This document shows positions 22,583-32,766 of a stretch of 64,000 bases of DNA, piece after piece. The number at the start of each line of letters is the position of its first letter. Position 1 is the first letter of the stretch. The DNA lies in assembly GCF_001619615.1 (NCBI RefSeq), contig NZ_LQQP01000016.1:1-64000 (forward strand), given 5' to 3'. The stretch is from Microbacterium sp. T32 (GTDB lineage Bacteria > Actinomycetota > Actinomycetes > Actinomycetales > Microbacteriaceae). The notes under the pieces are model-generated. The model saw only the letters and a program-made list of their open reading frames with translations. It was not told where the DNA came from and searched no databases. Both the position numbers and the translations under genes were made by a program.

Positions 22583-23392
22583 TCAGACGTCGGCGCTGCG
22601 GTGCAGCTTGACCGTCAGCGAGTCCACGAGAACCGCGATGCGGTCGTCCGCGGCCCAGCGGCGCGCGAGACGCGCGAGCACGGCATCCAATTCCTCCTGC
22701 TCCAGACCCGACATCAACTGGAGGTGGACGACCAGCTCGGGGCCGCGGAGGCGACCCGTCGGGTCGCCCGGCTGGACGGCCAGGTCGAGGACCGCGAGCT
22801 CGCCGGAGATGCTCTCCTGCAGCCCCGTGAATACCGCCGGGGCCACGTGGGCCGGCTCCCACGACTCGCCCTGCGCGATCGCCCACACGGCCGGTCGGCG
22901 CAGCACGAACTCCGTGTCGGAGGTCGGGTCGATGACGATCAGCTCGGTGTCCTCGGATGCCGCGGCGAGGGCCGTCCGACGACCGTCGGCCGGGACGGGG
23001 CGCGCCGTCGCATCCCAGCGCTGCATTGCCGCAACGGAACTGAACACGGGCAGAACCTTGCGACCGTCGGGCGCGGCGACCGTGACGATGGAGAGCTCCT
23101 GGGTCTTGTCGACCTCGAGCCCGTGCGGTCCGATGCCGTGGTCGCCCTTCTCCGCGACGAGCGGGATCAGCAGACGCGCCGTACGGTAGGCCTCGACGAC
23201 GTCGGTCGCGTCACCGGTACCGGCGGAGAACGCCTCGAGCGCGGCGAGCAGCGTCGGGTCTGCGGAGCCGTCGTCACCCGAGTGCGGGTTGGCCTCGAAC
23301 CGCCGCCCCTCCCACGGGAGGCCGGCCGAATCCGCGCGCGGACCGCCGTGGTGCGGACCGTGGCCGTGGGGATCGTCAGTGTCCGGCGACAT
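22583..23392 (-). CDS. SseB-domain protein at the end of the his cluster
   Basis: A 269-residue soluble protein with SseB-like character: [17 protein letters not shown], a central [14 protein letters not shown] and a C-terminal [15 protein letters not shown] region. SseB-domain proteins are common in actinobacteria and their role is unclear. The N-terminus is His/Gly/Pro-rich (residues 1-35). The start at ATG 23392 overlaps priA by 17 bp; no better start is obvious. Adjacency to priA is conserved in Microbacteriaceae as far as I recall, but no histidine-related activity is visible. Confidence 0.8.
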   Translation of the reverse strand: MSPDTDDPHGHGPHHGGPRADSAGLPWEGRRFEANPHSGDDGSADPTLLAALEAFSAGTGDATDVVEAYRTARLLIPLVAEKGDHGIGPHGLEVDKTQELSIVTVAAPDGRKVLPVFSSVAAMQRWDATARPVPADGRRTALAAASEDTELIVIDPTSDTEFVLRRPAVWAIAQGESWEPAHVAPAVFTGLQESISGELAVLDLAVQPGDPTGRLRGPELVVHLQLMSGLEQEELDAVLARLARRWAADDRIAVLVDSLTVKLHRSADV

Positions 23393-24122
23393 CCAGCGCC
23401 TCGGCCAGGGTGAACTGGCCCGCGTAGAGCGCCTTGCCCACGATCGCGCCCTCGACGCCGAGCGGCACGAGCTCGCGGAGCGCGGCGATGTCGTCGAGGC
23501 TCGACACGCCGCCCGACGCCACGATGGGCTTGGGCGTGCGCTGGGTGAGTTCGCGGAGCAGCTCCAGGTTCGGGCCGCGAAGCGTGCCGTCCTTGGTGAC
23601 ATCGGTGACGACGTAACGGCTGCAGCCGGCGTCCTCGAGGCGCTCGAGGACCGTCCACAGGTCGCCGCCGTCACGCGTCCAGCCGCGGGCGGCGAGCGTC
23701 GTACCGCGCACGTCGAGTCCCACCGCGATCGCCTCGCCGTAGCGGTTGATGACGTCGGCGGCCCACTCCGGGTTCTCCAGGGCGGCCGTACCGAGGTTGA
23801 TGCGCGTCGCGCCGCTCTCGAGGGCGGCTTCGAGCGAGCGATCGTCACGGATGCCACCGGACAACTCGACCTGCACGCCCTTGACCTGCTTGATGACCTT
23901 GCGCATCACCGCGGTGTTGTTGCCACGCCCGAAGGCGGCATCCAGGTCGACCAGGTGGATCCAGGCCGCGCCTTGACGCGCGAAATCCAGGGCGGCATCC
24001 ACGGGGTCGCCGTAGCTGGTCTCGGTGCCGGCCTCGCCCTGGGTCAGTCGGACGGCCTTGCCGTCGGCGACGTCGACCGCGGGGAGAAGGACAAGCTCGG
24101 GCGTGGACGCGAAATCGTTCAT
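23376..24122 (-). CDS. priA: Phosphoribosyl isomerase A (HisA/TrpF-type)
   Basis: An Amadori isomerase of histidine synthesis that, in actinobacteria, usually also performs the TrpF step of tryptophan synthesis. It is a 248-residue TIM barrel. The N-terminal [13 protein letters not shown] carries the first catalytic Asp (D17), [14 protein letters not shown] the second, and the loop [11 protein letters not shown] (146-156) is the arginine-tryptophan segment characteristic of PriA rather than HisA. It lies downstream of hisH with a 45-nt gap. Confidence 0.93.
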   Translation of the reverse strand: MNDFASTPELVLLPAVDVADGKAVRLTQGEAGTETSYGDPVDAALDFARQGAAWIHLVDLDAAFGRGNNTAVMRKVIKQVKGVQVELSGGIRDDRSLEAALESGATRINLGTAALENPEWAADVINRYGEAIAVGLDVRGTTLAARGWTRDGGDLWTVLERLEDAGCSRYVVTDVTKDGTLRGPNLELLRELTQRTPKPIVASGGVSSLDDIAALRELVPLGVEGAIVGKALYAGQFTLAEALDVAGH

Positions 24123-24167
24123 GGCTCCTCGTGCCGGCAGGCGCCTCTCGCCGGCCCGGGCACGAGG

Positions 24168-24815
24168 TCACACAGTAGTCGCGCCCAGCCCGTCGATCCA
24201 ATTCGCGAGGAGCCGGATGCCGGCCTCTCCCGACTTCTCGGGGTGGAACTGCGTCGCGGCGAGCGGGCCGTTCTCGACCGCCGCGAGGAACGGCGCGCCG
24301 TAGGTGCACCAGGTCAGCACCGGCTCGGGGAAGGGAGGCGTCACCTCGAGCGCCCACTCCTGCGCCGCGTACGAGTGCACGAAGTAGAACCGCTCGTCGC
24401 CGATGCCGTCGAACAGACGCGAACCCTCGCCCGCGGAGACGGTGTTCCAGCCCATGTGCGGAAGCACCGGGGCGGAGAGCTCCGCCACCGTACCCGGCCA
24501 CTCCCCCAGGCCCTCGGTGTCGGTGCCGCGCTCGATGCCGCGGCCGAACATGACCTGCATGCCGACACAGATGCCGAGCACCGGACGGCCACCCGCAAGG
24601 CGCCGGTCGATGATCTCGCCGCCGCGGCTGGCGTTGAGGGCGCCCATGACCGCGCTGAACGCCCCGACACCGGGGACGAGGAGCCCATCCGCGTCGAGCA
24701 GGAGCGAGCGGTCGGAGGTCAGACGCGCGTCGGCTCCGGCCTCGATGAGCGCCTTGACCGCCGAGTGGACGTTGCCCGAACCGTAGTCGAGGACGGCGAC
24801 GACGGGCTTGGTCAC
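24168..24815 (-). CDS. hisH: Imidazole glycerol phosphate synthase, glutaminase subunit
   Basis: Supplies ammonia to HisF. The 215-residue class I amidotransferase has C83 in LGICVGMQ as nucleophile and the His/Glu pair in [11 protein letters not shown] near the C-terminus. The GTG 24815 overlaps the hisB stop as GTGA. hisF is not in this window, so the partner subunit is encoded elsewhere. Confidence 0.96.
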   Translation of the reverse strand: MTKPVVAVLDYGSGNVHSAVKALIEAGADARLTSDRSLLLDADGLLVPGVGAFSAVMGALNASRGGEIIDRRLAGGRPVLGICVGMQVMFGRGIERGTDTEGLGEWPGTVAELSAPVLPHMGWNTVSAGEGSRLFDGIGDERFYFVHSYAAQEWALEVTPPFPEPVLTWCTYGAPFLAAVENGPLAATQFHPEKSGEAGIRLLANWIDGLGATTV

Positions 24816-25426
24816 AGCGCACCCTTCGTGCTCGGGATGCCGTCGACGAGCGGGTCGAGAGCCTTGGCCTGACGGAACGCGCGGGCGAGCGCCTTGTACT
24901 CCGCCTCGGCGATGTGATGCGGGTCGCGGCCCCCGAGGACGCGGACGTGCACGGTCAGGGCCGCGTGGATCGAGATCGCCTCGAACGAGTGGCGCACGAG
25001 CGACCCGGTGAAGTGGCCGCCGATGAGGTGCTGCTCGAAGCCGACCGGCTCGCCGGTGTGGACGAGGTACGGGCGACCGCTGATGTCGACGACGGCCTGC
25101 GCGAGCGCCTCGTCGAGCGGGACGAGCGCATCGCCGTAGCGCGCGATGCCGGACTTGTCACCGAGCGCCTGACGGATCGCCTGGCCGAGGACGATCGAAG
25201 TGTCCTCCACGGTGTGGTGCGCGTCGATGTGGGTGTCGCCCGTCGACGTCACGCGCAGATCGGTCAGCGAGTGCTTCGCGAACGCCGTGAGCATGTGGTC
25301 GAAGAACGGCACACTCGTCGAGATCTCGCTCGCACCGGTGCCGTCCAGATCCAGCGACAGCTCCACCCGCGACTCGCTCGTCTCGCGGACGATCGTGGCG
25401 GTGCGGGACGTGACGGGGCCGGTCAT
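24812..25426 (-). CDS. hisB: Imidazoleglycerol-phosphate dehydratase
   Basis: Mn-dependent dehydration of imidazole glycerol phosphate. It is 204 residues, the monofunctional (non-fused) form. The metal-binding repeats are HHTVEDTSI and [10 protein letters not shown], typical of the duplicated IGPD fold. ATG 25426 overlaps the hisC stop (ATGA). A longer frame upstream lies inside hisC and is a shadow. Confidence 0.97.
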   Translation of the reverse strand: MTGPVTSRTATIVRETSESRVELSLDLDGTGASEISTSVPFFDHMLTAFAKHSLTDLRVTSTGDTHIDAHHTVEDTSIVLGQAIRQALGDKSGIARYGDALVPLDEALAQAVVDISGRPYLVHTGEPVGFEQHLIGGHFTGSLVRHSFEAISIHAALTVHVRVLGGRDPHHIAEAEYKALARAFRQAKALDPLVDGIPSTKGAL

Positions 25427-26517
25427 GCTCGCGATCCTACCGAGGCCAGGGCGTCCAGGAACGCGGTGGTCTCGTCGGCCGTCCCGGCGGTGACGCGGAG
25501 GTGGTGAGGGATGCCGACGTCGCGGATGAGCACGCCGCGGTCGTACAGCGCCTTCCACGTCGCCGCGGGGTCGTCGACGCCTCCGAACAGCACGAAGTTC
25601 GTCCAGGACTCGTGCGCGACGTAGCCGAGGGCCGCGACGGTGGCCGAGATGCGGTCGCGCTGGGCCACGATCTCGTCGACCATGGACAGCATCGTCTCGG
25701 CGTGGCCGAGCGCAGCCGTCGCCGCCGCCTGCGTGAGGGCGCTCAGGTGGTAGGGCAGGCGCACGAGCCGCAGCGCGTCGATCAGCGCCGGGTCCGCGGC
25801 GAGGTAGCCGACACGGGCGCCGGCGAAGGCGAAGGCCTTGCTCATGGTGCGGGAGACGACGAGACGCGGCCGACCGGCCAGGAGCGTCACCGCAGACGGC
25901 GCGTCGTGCGGCGCGAACTCGTGGTACGCCTCGTCCACGATCACGATGCCGTCGGTCACGGCGTAGACCGCTTCGATGACGTCGAGACCGAGAGGGGTTC
26001 CCGTCGGGTTGTTCGGTGCGCACAGGAAGACGATGTCGGGGTTCTCGCGCACGACCTGGTCGGCGGCGAACGCCGGGCTCAACGTGTAGTCGTGCTCACG
26101 CTCGGCCGCGACCCATTCCGCGCCGGTGGCGCGGGTCAGGATGGGGTACATCGAGTACGTCGGAGTGAAGCCCAGGGCTCGTCGACCGGGACCACCGAAC
26201 GCCTGCAGGATGTGCTGCAGGACCTCGTTGGAGCCGTTGGCCGCCCAGATCTGCTCGCGCGTCAGCCCGTTGCCCAGGTAGTCGGCGAACGCCTCTCGGA
26301 GTCCGGTGAACTCGCGGTCGGGGTACCGGTTGACGTCGCGCAGCGCCCGGGCGATGGCATCCAGGATGTCGTCGGCCACCTCGGAGGGGACCGGATGCGT
26401 GTTCTCGTTCACATTGAGAGCGACGGGAAGCGCAGCCTGGGGTGCTCCGTAAGGAGTCATTCCCCGCAGGTCGTCGCGAAGCGGCAGGTCATCGAGGCGA
26501 ACGGTCACCTCACCCAT
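25423..26517 (-). CDS. hisC: Histidinol-phosphate aminotransferase
   Basis: A PLP fold-type I aminotransferase acting on imidazole acetol phosphate, 364 residues. Substrate and cofactor segments are [33 protein letters not shown] and the Schiff-base lysine in [24 protein letters not shown] lies just before the ATG and 7 nt before an in-frame GTG at 26508, so translation may really begin three codons later on a leaderless mRNA. It starts the hisC-B-H-priA run; hisD is not present. Confidence 0.95.
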   Translation of the reverse strand: MGEVTVRLDDLPLRDDLRGMTPYGAPQAALPVALNVNENTHPVPSEVADDILDAIARALRDVNRYPDREFTGLREAFADYLGNGLTREQIWAANGSNEVLQHILQAFGGPGRRALGFTPTYSMYPILTRATGAEWVAAEREHDYTLSPAFAADQVVRENPDIVFLCAPNNPTGTPLGLDVIEAVYAVTDGIVIVDEAYHEFAPHDAPSAVTLLAGRPRLVVSRTMSKAFAFAGARVGYLAADPALIDALRLVRLPYHLSALTQAAATAALGHAETMLSMVDEIVAQRDRISATVAALGYVAHESWTNFVLFGGVDDPAATWKALYDRGVLIRDVGIPHHLRVTAGTADETTAFLDALASVGSRA

Positions 26518-26541
26518 CGTAGGCGGCTCTGCACGCCTGGA

Positions 26542-26892
26542 TCATCGACCCGGGGTGTACTCCGCGGGGATCGCGATGCGCTGGCCGGCGGTGACGGACC
26601 CGTTCTCGAGCGCGTTCAACCGGGTGATCTCGGCCACCACGTCGCGGGGATCGGAACCCGGCGCGACGTCTTCGGCGATCGACCACAGGGTCTCGCCGCT
26701 CATGACGGTGATCTCGGTGAACGCGCCCGCCGGCGCGCCCGACTCGTTGGAGGCGAGAGCTGCTCCCCCGCCGACGACGGCGATGGCGAGCGCGACCACC
26801 ACGGGCAGCGCGGCCAGGAAGGCGAACACGCGGCGCCCGCGCGCGGTCAGCCGCAGGCGGGTCGTGGGGGTGGTGACGGCAATGCTGCTCAT
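26542..26892 (-). CDS. LysM-domain membrane protein, SOS division-inhibitor type (ChiZ/DivS-like)
   Basis: A 116-residue protein: short basic cytoplasmic tail, one transmembrane segment (about residues 30-55) and a C-terminal LysM domain that would bind peptidoglycan (TVMSGETLWSIAEDVAPGSDPRDVV, split here by function only). GAGGAG precedes ATG 26892. Its position divergent from lexA with a LexA box in between mirrors mycobacterial Rv2719c/ChiZ and corynebacterial DivS, which hold back cell division during DNA damage. The functional role is inferred from context; the domain is directly visible. Confidence 0.85.
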   Translation of the reverse strand: MSSIAVTTPTTRLRLTARGRRVFAFLAALPVVVALAIAVVGGGAALASNESGAPAGAFTEITVMSGETLWSIAEDVAPGSDPRDVVAEITRLNALENGSVTAGQRIAIPAEYTPGR

Positions 26893-26963
26893 GGTGTGCT
26901 CCTCAGTGGGGAGAGATTCGCACCCCACCCTCGGCCGGGAGGGCGGTGGTGCGAATCTGTATT

Positions 26964-26998
26964 CCGAATCTATCTTCGATACTGTGAGAGTGTCAACA
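26964..26998 (-). promoter_or_regulatory. LexA box and promoter of the LysM gene
   Basis: On the minus strand TCGAAGATAGATTCGG (26979-26964) matches the actinobacterial SOS box TCGAAC-N4-GTTCGA in its outer half-sites and spacing. It overlaps the -10 of a near-ideal promoter: TTGACA (26998-26993), 17-nt spacer, ATAGAT. LexA bound here would block the division-inhibitor gene and may also affect lexA itself. Confidence 0.7.
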
Positions 26999-27152
26999 CC
27001 GGGGTTCTCGGAGACCGATCGAACGCGACACGCGGAGCGCTCCGCCTGCTTCGAGTGATCCACCGGATACGGTTTCGACGAGGAGACCTCATCACGGACC
27101 TCCGACATTCGAATTTCCGCCGCATCGGAAGCGCGGCGCGAGGGGAGCACAC

Positions 27153-27842
27153 ATGACCGACGCGACGACCGCGGCCGGCCGCGAACGGCCGCAGACCCGG
27201 CGCCGGAAGAGCCTCAGCGACAAGCAGCTCGCGATCCTCGAGGTGATCCAGCGCTCGATCGCGCGGCACGGCTATCCGCCGAGCATGCGCGAGATCGGCG
27301 ATGCCGTGGGGCTCAAGTCGCTCTCCAGCGTCACCCACCAGCTCAACCAGCTCGAGCTGAGCGGGTACCTGCGCCGCGACCCCGGGAAGACGCGGGCGAT
27401 GGAGGTGCTGATCGATCTGCCCGGCGCCGCCGCCGAGAATCCCGCCGACACCGCACCGGCCGTGGGAGATGCCGCCCTCGTGCCCCTCGTCGGGCGAATC
27501 GCCGCGGGCGTCCCCATCACCGCGGACCAGCAGGTCGAGGAGATCTTCCCGCTCCCCCGTCAGCTCGTCGGCAAGGGCGAGCTGTTCATGCTCAAGGTGT
27601 CCGGCGAATCGATGATCGACGCGGCGATCTGCGACGGCGACTGGGTCGTCGTCCGCGCGCAGTCGACCGCGGAGAACGGCGAGATCGTCGCGGCCATGCT
27701 CGATGGCGAGGCGACCGTCAAGACGTTCCGCCGCCGCGACGGCCACACGTGGCTGCTCCCCCGCAACTCCGCGTTCGAGCCGATCTTGGGCGACGAGGCC
27801 GTCGTCCTCGGGCGTGTGGTCGCGGTCCTGCGGACGGTCTGA
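27153..27842 (+). CDS. lexA: SOS repressor LexA
   Basis: Represses DNA-damage genes until RecA filaments trigger self-cleavage. The 229-residue protein has an N-terminal winged helix ([30 protein letters not shown] region, about 24-75) and a C-terminal S24 peptidase domain. The cleavage site is A118-G119, and the catalytic dyad is S153 (SGESM) and K190 (ATVKTF). GGGGAG precedes ATG 27153. It is divergent from the LysM gene and shares its regulatory interval. Confidence 0.98.
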   Translation: MTDATTAAGRERPQTRRRKSLSDKQLAILEVIQRSIARHGYPPSMREIGDAVGLKSLSSVTHQLNQLELSGYLRRDPGKTRAMEVLIDLPGAAAENPADTAPAVGDAALVPLVGRIAAGVPITADQQVEEIFPLPRQLVGKGELFMLKVSGESMIDAAICDGDWVVVRAQSTAENGEIVAAMLDGEATVKTFRRRDGHTWLLPRNSAFEPILGDEAVVLGRVVAVLRTV

Positions 27843-27860
27843 CGCGGGAACGACGACCCG

Positions 27861-27898
27861 GAAGGCCGGATGCCCCCTCAGGGCGGCATCCGGCCTTC
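27861..27898 (+). terminator. Terminator of lexA
   Basis: GAAGGCCGGATGCC and its exact complement make a 14-bp stem, extended by CCC/GGG inside the loop. It starts 18 nt after the lexA stop. The stem contains the GGATGCC/GGCATCC pair seen in other hairpins of this window. Confidence 0.75.
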
Positions 27899-27986
27899 GC
27901 TGTTCCCCGGGGCGCTTGTCCACAGGCCGATCCGCGGACGGGGGGCGGCCCCTAGCATGACAGGACACCTCGAGAGAGCGAGTCCC

Positions 27987-29123
27987 GTGTCGTCGAACAC
28001 CCCCGCCGCAGATCCCCCGCCCTCCGAGCCGTCCGCCGGTTCCCCGGCACCAGCCTCGCCCGCCGCCCCGGCACCGGCGTCGTCGGCACCCGAGCTTCCC
28101 GCCGCCGGGCCGCCGTACCCCGCACCCGGGCTCCCGGCCGCGCCTGCACCGGACCCGGCCGCCGTTGCCGCGCAGGACCCGATGGGCGCCCCCGCGCCCG
28201 CGGCGCCGAACGGCGAACCGTCACCGCCGGCACGAGCGCGTCGCCCGCGGGCGAGCGTCGTGATCCTGTCCGTCCTGCTGTTCGTCGTGGTGGTCGCCGG
28301 CGGTCTCGGTTTCTTCTGGGTGGTCACGCAGCTGGAGGAGGCGCGGACGCAGATCGAGGATCAGCAGCAGAAGATCACGGATCAGCAGCAACGCCTCGAC
28401 GAGCAGCAGGAGATGATCGACCGGAAGGAACAGTTCGGAGCGGCGATGGACGACCTGTACGCGACGGTCGACCCGCTCGTGGGGCTTCCGTACTCGACGA
28501 TCGTCCCCTGGAACCGCGTCGAGAACCTCGCCGAGAGCGCGTGGAATCATCGCCGCAACGCCACGGGTCTCGGCCAGGACGTCGAGGTGCTGAAGGAGCT
28601 GACGGCGGAGATCTCGGGGCAGTCCGCGGGAGTGGCGGAACAGGCGGCGTCGAACGCGTCCGGCACCGCCTGGGAGGCCACGCTCGACAGCATCGGACGG
28701 GGCTGGGTGTCCACCGTCTTCGACGACACGACACCCTGCGGCGCAACGGCGATGGCGTGCGTCACGAGCACCGACCCCTTCACCGTCCACGTGCGGGCGG
28801 ACACGCGAACGGATCCGGCGATGACGGACTGGATCCGCACCGGTGCGGCGTACCACGAGTACGCCCACGTCCTGCAGTTCACCAACCCGGGTCCGACGGA
28901 CGCCGCCCTGGCGTCCTTCGGGGGCGACGTCGAGACCATGGCCGACTGCTATGCCCTGACCTTCCTCGACGGCTGGTCGCTCGACCACGAAGTGTCGATC
29001 GACGAGTACTCGTACTACGAGGTCAGCGTCGGGTACGGCTACACCTGCGACGCGAGTCAGCGCCAGGTCATCCGCGACTGGGTGGGGCGCCTGGGCGTGA
29101 CGCGCCAGACCGTCGGGGGCTGA
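27987..29123 (+). CDS. Membrane-anchored HExxH metallopeptidase-like protein
   Basis: About 378 residues. A Pro/Ala-rich disordered cytoplasmic tail (1-88) leads to one transmembrane helix (91-113), a Gln/Glu-rich coiled coil (115-150) and an extracellular domain. That domain has the zincin motif HEYAH at 290-294 and a downstream ETMADC (316-321), resembling the ELQADC glutamate ligand of neutral zinc metallopeptidases. Four cysteines (251, 258, 321, 354) could form disulfides. GTG 27987 is preferred because a TAGCAT -10 at 27953-27958 overlaps the earlier ATG 27957. The substrate is unknown. Confidence 0.7.
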   Translation: MSSNTPAADPPPSEPSAGSPAPASPAAPAPASSAPELPAAGPPYPAPGLPAAPAPDPAAVAAQDPMGAPAPAAPNGEPSPPARARRPRASVVILSVLLFVVVVAGGLGFFWVVTQLEEARTQIEDQQQKITDQQQRLDEQQEMIDRKEQFGAAMDDLYATVDPLVGLPYSTIVPWNRVENLAESAWNHRRNATGLGQDVEVLKELTAEISGQSAGVAEQAASNASGTAWEATLDSIGRGWVSTVFDDTTPCGATAMACVTSTDPFTVHVRADTRTDPAMTDWIRTGAAYHEYAHVLQFTNPGPTDAALASFGGDVETMADCYALTFLDGWSLDHEVSIDEYSYYEVSVGYGYTCDASQRQVIRDWVGRLGVTRQTVGG

Positions 29124-29206
29124 GCACCGTCCGGCTGTGATCGGAGTCCGAACCCGACGGGAGGGCCACCGTGGGGATGTCCGACCCGATCCGTAGGGTG
29201 GATGCC

Positions 29207-31096
29207 ATGCCCCAGACGCTCCCCTATGGATCCTGGCCCTCCCCTCTGACGCCCGAGGCCGTGTCGCAGTCCTCACCGCGCGTGGACGGTGCCCGCTTCG
29301 TCGGCGACGAGGTGTGGTGGGGCGAGTCCGTCCCCAGCGAAGGCGGACGCGTCGCGGTGCGGCGACGCCGCGGCGACGGGTCCGTCGAGACCATCCTCCC
29401 CGCACCGGCGAACGCGCGTTCGTCCGTGCACGAGTACGGCGGCGGCGCGTGGACCGCGTCCGACGCCGGTGAACTGTTCTACGTCGAGAAGACCGACCAA
29501 CGGGTCTACGCCCTGACCCCCGGGGGCTCCGCGCGGCCTCTGACGCCCGAGAGCGGCGACGTGCGCCATGGCGGACTCACCTGGCAGCACGGCGTGCTGC
29601 TCGCCATCCGTGAGACGCACGGCGTCGGCCGTGTCCCGTCCCGCGCGATCGTCCGGATCCCGCTCGACGGCTCCGACCCCGTCGTGCTCGCGGACGGCAG
29701 CGACTTTCTCGCGCACCCCGCGCTCTCGCCGGACGGTCGGCGTCTGGCGTGGATCGCGTGGAACCATCCCGACATGCCCTGGGACGCGACGATCCTCCGC
29801 GTCCGCACCCTGGACACCGGCGAGACGCGGGACCTCGCGGGCGGCGGCCGGCGGGCGCCCCTGCAGCCCGTATGGATCGGCGACGACGAATTGCTCTACG
29901 CCGACGACCCCGACGGGCGCTGGAACCTCTTTCGACGCGCGCTCGACGGCGACCCGCAGCCCGTCGCCCCGGTCGACGCCGACACGGGCGGGCCGGTCTG
30001 GGTCCTCGGCACGCGATGGTACGGCGCCACGACGGACGGTCGCATCGTCGCGGTGCGCACCGACGGAGGCGATGAGGTGGTCGAAATCGCGCCGAGCGGC
30101 GTTCGTCCGACGGGCATCCCGGTGGTCGCCGGGGCGGCCGTCGACGACGTCCGCGGGTCGCGCGCCCTGATCTCCGGCACGACCGCGGGCGGGAGCGCGG
30201 GACTCTGGTCGCTCGACCTCGACACCGGCGCCGTCGACCTCGTCACGGGGGGCGCGGGTTCCTGGGGACCTGAGTGGATGCCATCCGCCCGCACCCTCAC
30301 CACCGAGGGCCCGCACGGCCCGGTGCACGCCTTCGCCTACCCGCCCACGCACCCCGATGCCGTCGCCCCCGAGGGCGAGCGGCGGCCGTACGTCGTCTTC
30401 GTCCACGGCGGTCCGACCTCCCATGTCGGCCCGGCACCCTCGGCGAAGACGGCGTTCTTCACGAGCCGCGGCATCGGCGTCCTCGACGTCAACTACGGCG
30501 GCTCGACCGGCTACGGCCGTGCGTACCGCGAGCGCCTCCTCGGTCAGTGGGGCGTCGTGGACGTCGACGACGTGGCGGCAGCGGCATCCGCTCTCGCCTC
30601 CGCGGGTCTCGCCGACCCCGAACGTCTCGCGATCGAGGGCGGGTCCGCGGGCGGCTGGACCGTTCTCGCGGCGGTGACGAACACGGACGTGTTCTCGGCC
30701 GGCATCTCCCGATACGGCGTGGGCGACGCCCGCGCCCTCGCGGAGGATACGCACGACTTCGAGGCCCGGTACCTCGATGGCCTCATCGGGCCGCTGCCCG
30801 ACGCCGAAGCCGTCTACGTCGACCGCTCGCCGCTCTCGCACCCCGAACGCTTCCGCGTGCCGCTCCTGATCCTGCAGGGCTCGGAAGACCGGGTGGTGCC
30901 CCCGTCCCAGGCCGAGGCCATCCGCGACTCCCTCGCGGCTCACGGCATCCCGCACGCCTACGTCCTGTACGAGGGCGAGGGGCATGGCTTCCGCCGGGCC
31001 GAGACCGTCGTCGACTCGCTCAGCCGCGAACTCGGCTTCCTGGGCGCGGTGTTCGGGTTCCAGACGCCCGGGGTCGCTCCGGTCTCCCTCGACTGA
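29207..31096 (+). CDS. Prolyl-oligopeptidase family (S9) serine peptidase
   Basis: A cytoplasmic peptidase of about 629 residues: an N-terminal beta-propeller with WD-like strands (about 30-370) and a C-terminal alpha/beta-hydrolase domain. The nucleophile is in EGGSAGGW, the acid in LILQGSEDRVVPP and the histidine in GEGHGFRR, the order expected for S9C acylaminoacyl/dipeptidyl peptidases. TAGGGT lies 7 nt before ATG 29207 (leaderless). No signal peptide is seen. Convergent with hflX across a strong shared terminator. Confidence 0.92.
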   Translation: MPQTLPYGSWPSPLTPEAVSQSSPRVDGARFVGDEVWWGESVPSEGGRVAVRRRRGDGSVETILPAPANARSSVHEYGGGAWTASDAGELFYVEKTDQRVYALTPGGSARPLTPESGDVRHGGLTWQHGVLLAIRETHGVGRVPSRAIVRIPLDGSDPVVLADGSDFLAHPALSPDGRRLAWIAWNHPDMPWDATILRVRTLDTGETRDLAGGGRRAPLQPVWIGDDELLYADDPDGRWNLFRRALDGDPQPVAPVDADTGGPVWVLGTRWYGATTDGRIVAVRTDGGDEVVEIAPSGVRPTGIPVVAGAAVDDVRGSRALISGTTAGGSAGLWSLDLDTGAVDLVTGGAGSWGPEWMPSARTLTTEGPHGPVHAFAYPPTHPDAVAPEGERRPYVVFVHGGPTSHVGPAPSAKTAFFTSRGIGVLDVNYGGSTGYGRAYRERLLGQWGVVDVDDVAAAASALASAGLADPERLAIEGGSAGGWTVLAAVTNTDVFSAGISRYGVGDARALAEDTHDFEARYLDGLIGPLPDAEAVYVDRSPLSHPERFRVPLLILQGSEDRVVPPSQAEAIRDSLAAHGIPHAYVLYEGEGHGFRRAETVVDSLSRELGFLGAVFGFQTPGVAPVSLD

Positions 31097-31113
31097 ACAC
31101 CTCTCCGGGGACA

Positions 31114-31148
31114 CGAAGACGCCCCGCCGGTGCGGCGGGGCGTCTTCG
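31114..31148. terminator. Bidirectional terminator between the S9 peptidase and hflX
   Basis: A 15-bp perfect stem, CGAAGACGCCCCGCC and its complement, with a 5-nt loop, centred between convergent stops at 31096 and 31161. Confidence 0.85.
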
Positions 31149-31160
31149 GGGGAACGTGCG

Positions 31161-32678
31161 TCAGCCGGTGAACGGCGCGAGCTCGGCGGCGAGGCGAGCG
31201 CCGACGTGCGCGTGCAGGAACGTTCCCTGCTCGCGGTGCTCCTGCGCGACGATGAGACCGGTCTCGTGCACCGCCGACACGAGGTCGCCGCGGTCGTAGG
31301 GCACGACCGCCTGGACCTCGACGGCGGGGAGCGGCAGCGCCGCCTCGATGGCGGCGCGGAGCTCGGCGATGCCCTCGCCCGTGCGCGACGACACGAACAG
31401 CGCAGCGGGCGCGAGCCCGCGCAGAACGAGCCGGTCATCCGGGCTCAACAGGTCGGCCTTGTTGAACACCACGATCTCGTGACCGAAATCGGCATCCACG
31501 TCGCCCATGACGTCGCGCACCGTCGACAGCTGCGCGGCGGGGTCGGGGTGCGACCCGTCCACGACATGCAGGATGACGTCGGCGCCGCCGACCTCCTCCA
31601 GCGTCGAGCGGAACGCCTCGACGAGCTGGTGCGGCAGGTTGCGCACGAAGCCCACGGTGTCGGTCAGCGTGTACACGCGGCCGTCCGTGGTCTCGGAGCG
31701 GCGGACGGTGGCATCCAGGGTCGCGAACAGGGCGTTCTCGACCAGGACACCGGCGCTGGTCAGCCGGTTCAACAGGCTCGATTTGCCGGCGTTGGTGTAC
31801 CCGGCGATCGCGACGGACGGAATCGTGTGGCGCTTGCGCTCGGCGCGCTTGGCCTCGCGGGCGGGCGCGAAGTCCCGGAGCTGCTTGCGTAGCTGGGCCA
31901 TGCGCGTGCGGATGCGGCGACGATCCAGCTCGATCTTCGTCTCACCGGGACCGCGCGATCCCATGCCCGCGCCGCCGGCGCCGACCTGGCCACCGGCCTG
32001 GCGCGACATCGAGTCGCCCCAACCGCGCAGGCGCGGGAGCAGGTACTCGAGCTGCGCGAGTTCGACCTGCGCCTTACCCTCGCGGCTCTTGGCGTGCTGG
32101 CTGAAGATGTCGAGGATCACGGTGGTGCGGTCGATGACCTTCACCTTGACGACGTCCTCCAGGGCGCGTCGCTGGCTGGGGGCGAGTTCGGTGTCGGCGA
32201 TGACGGTGTCCGCGCCGACCGCCGCGACGATGTCGCGGAGCTCCTCCGCCTTACCGCGACCGACGTAGGTCGCGGGGTCGGGGTGCGGCCGACGCTGCAG
32301 CACGCCGTCGAGCACGACTGCACCGGCGGTCTCGGCCAGGGCGGCCAGCTCGCGGAGGGAGTTCTCGGCATCCGTCTGCTCCCCCTGGGGGTGAACGCCC
32401 ACGAGCACGACGTTCTCCAGGCGCAGCTGGCGGTACTCGACCTCGGTGACGTCCTCGAGCTCGGTGGAGAGACCGGGGACACGCCGCAGCGCCGCACGCT
32501 CCTCGCGATCCCACTGATCTCCGTCGCTCGATCCGCCGTACGCCGTCGAGGCATCCTGAAGGGCTTGCGCCGCCCCGAAGACCCGGACCCCCCGGTGCGC
32601 ATCGGCGAGCGCGAGCACGCGGTCGACCGGGTCCACCGGCGACCCGTCGGTGCTCGGGGGTGTGGTCTGTTCGGTCAT
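31161..32678 (-). CDS. hflX: GTPase HflX
   Basis: A ribosome-associated GTPase that splits stalled or heat-damaged 70S ribosomes. In its 505 residues the N-terminal HflX domain (about 90-285, with TYVGRGKAEEL and the Gly-rich linker GSRGPGETKIE) is followed by the G domain: G1 GYTNAGKS at 293-300, G3 DTVGFVRNLP and G4 NKADL. AAAGGA precedes ATG 32678; the longer frame is not needed. In many actinobacteria it lies near miaA, miaB and dapF, as it does here. Confidence 0.97.
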   Translation of the reverse strand: MTEQTTPPSTDGSPVDPVDRVLALADAHRGVRVFGAAQALQDASTAYGGSSDGDQWDREERAALRRVPGLSTELEDVTEVEYRQLRLENVVLVGVHPQGEQTDAENSLRELAALAETAGAVVLDGVLQRRPHPDPATYVGRGKAEELRDIVAAVGADTVIADTELAPSQRRALEDVVKVKVIDRTTVILDIFSQHAKSREGKAQVELAQLEYLLPRLRGWGDSMSRQAGGQVGAGGAGMGSRGPGETKIELDRRRIRTRMAQLRKQLRDFAPAREAKRAERKRHTIPSVAIAGYTNAGKSSLLNRLTSAGVLVENALFATLDATVRRSETTDGRVYTLTDTVGFVRNLPHQLVEAFRSTLEEVGGADVILHVVDGSHPDPAAQLSTVRDVMGDVDADFGHEIVVFNKADLLSPDDRLVLRGLAPAALFVSSRTGEGIAELRAAIEAALPLPAVEVQAVVPYDRGDLVSAVHETGLIVAQEHREQGTFLHAHVGARLAAELAPFTG

Positions 32679-32766
32679 GTGTTCCTTTCGTCCGCGGACT
32701 GTGCCGCGGCATCCTCGCACTTTAGTCGCCCCCACGACGGAGGCTCCGGTCCGGTACGCTTCCCGC

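Noticed and set aside
23376..24122. Annotation as plain HisA
   Set aside because: The [11 protein letters not shown] loop and actinobacterial context point to PriA; no separate trpF was sought outside the window.
29273..31438. Long minus-strand frame opposite the S9 peptidase and hflX end
   Set aside because: Low-complexity composition, no motifs, and it lies opposite genes with clear catalytic residues.
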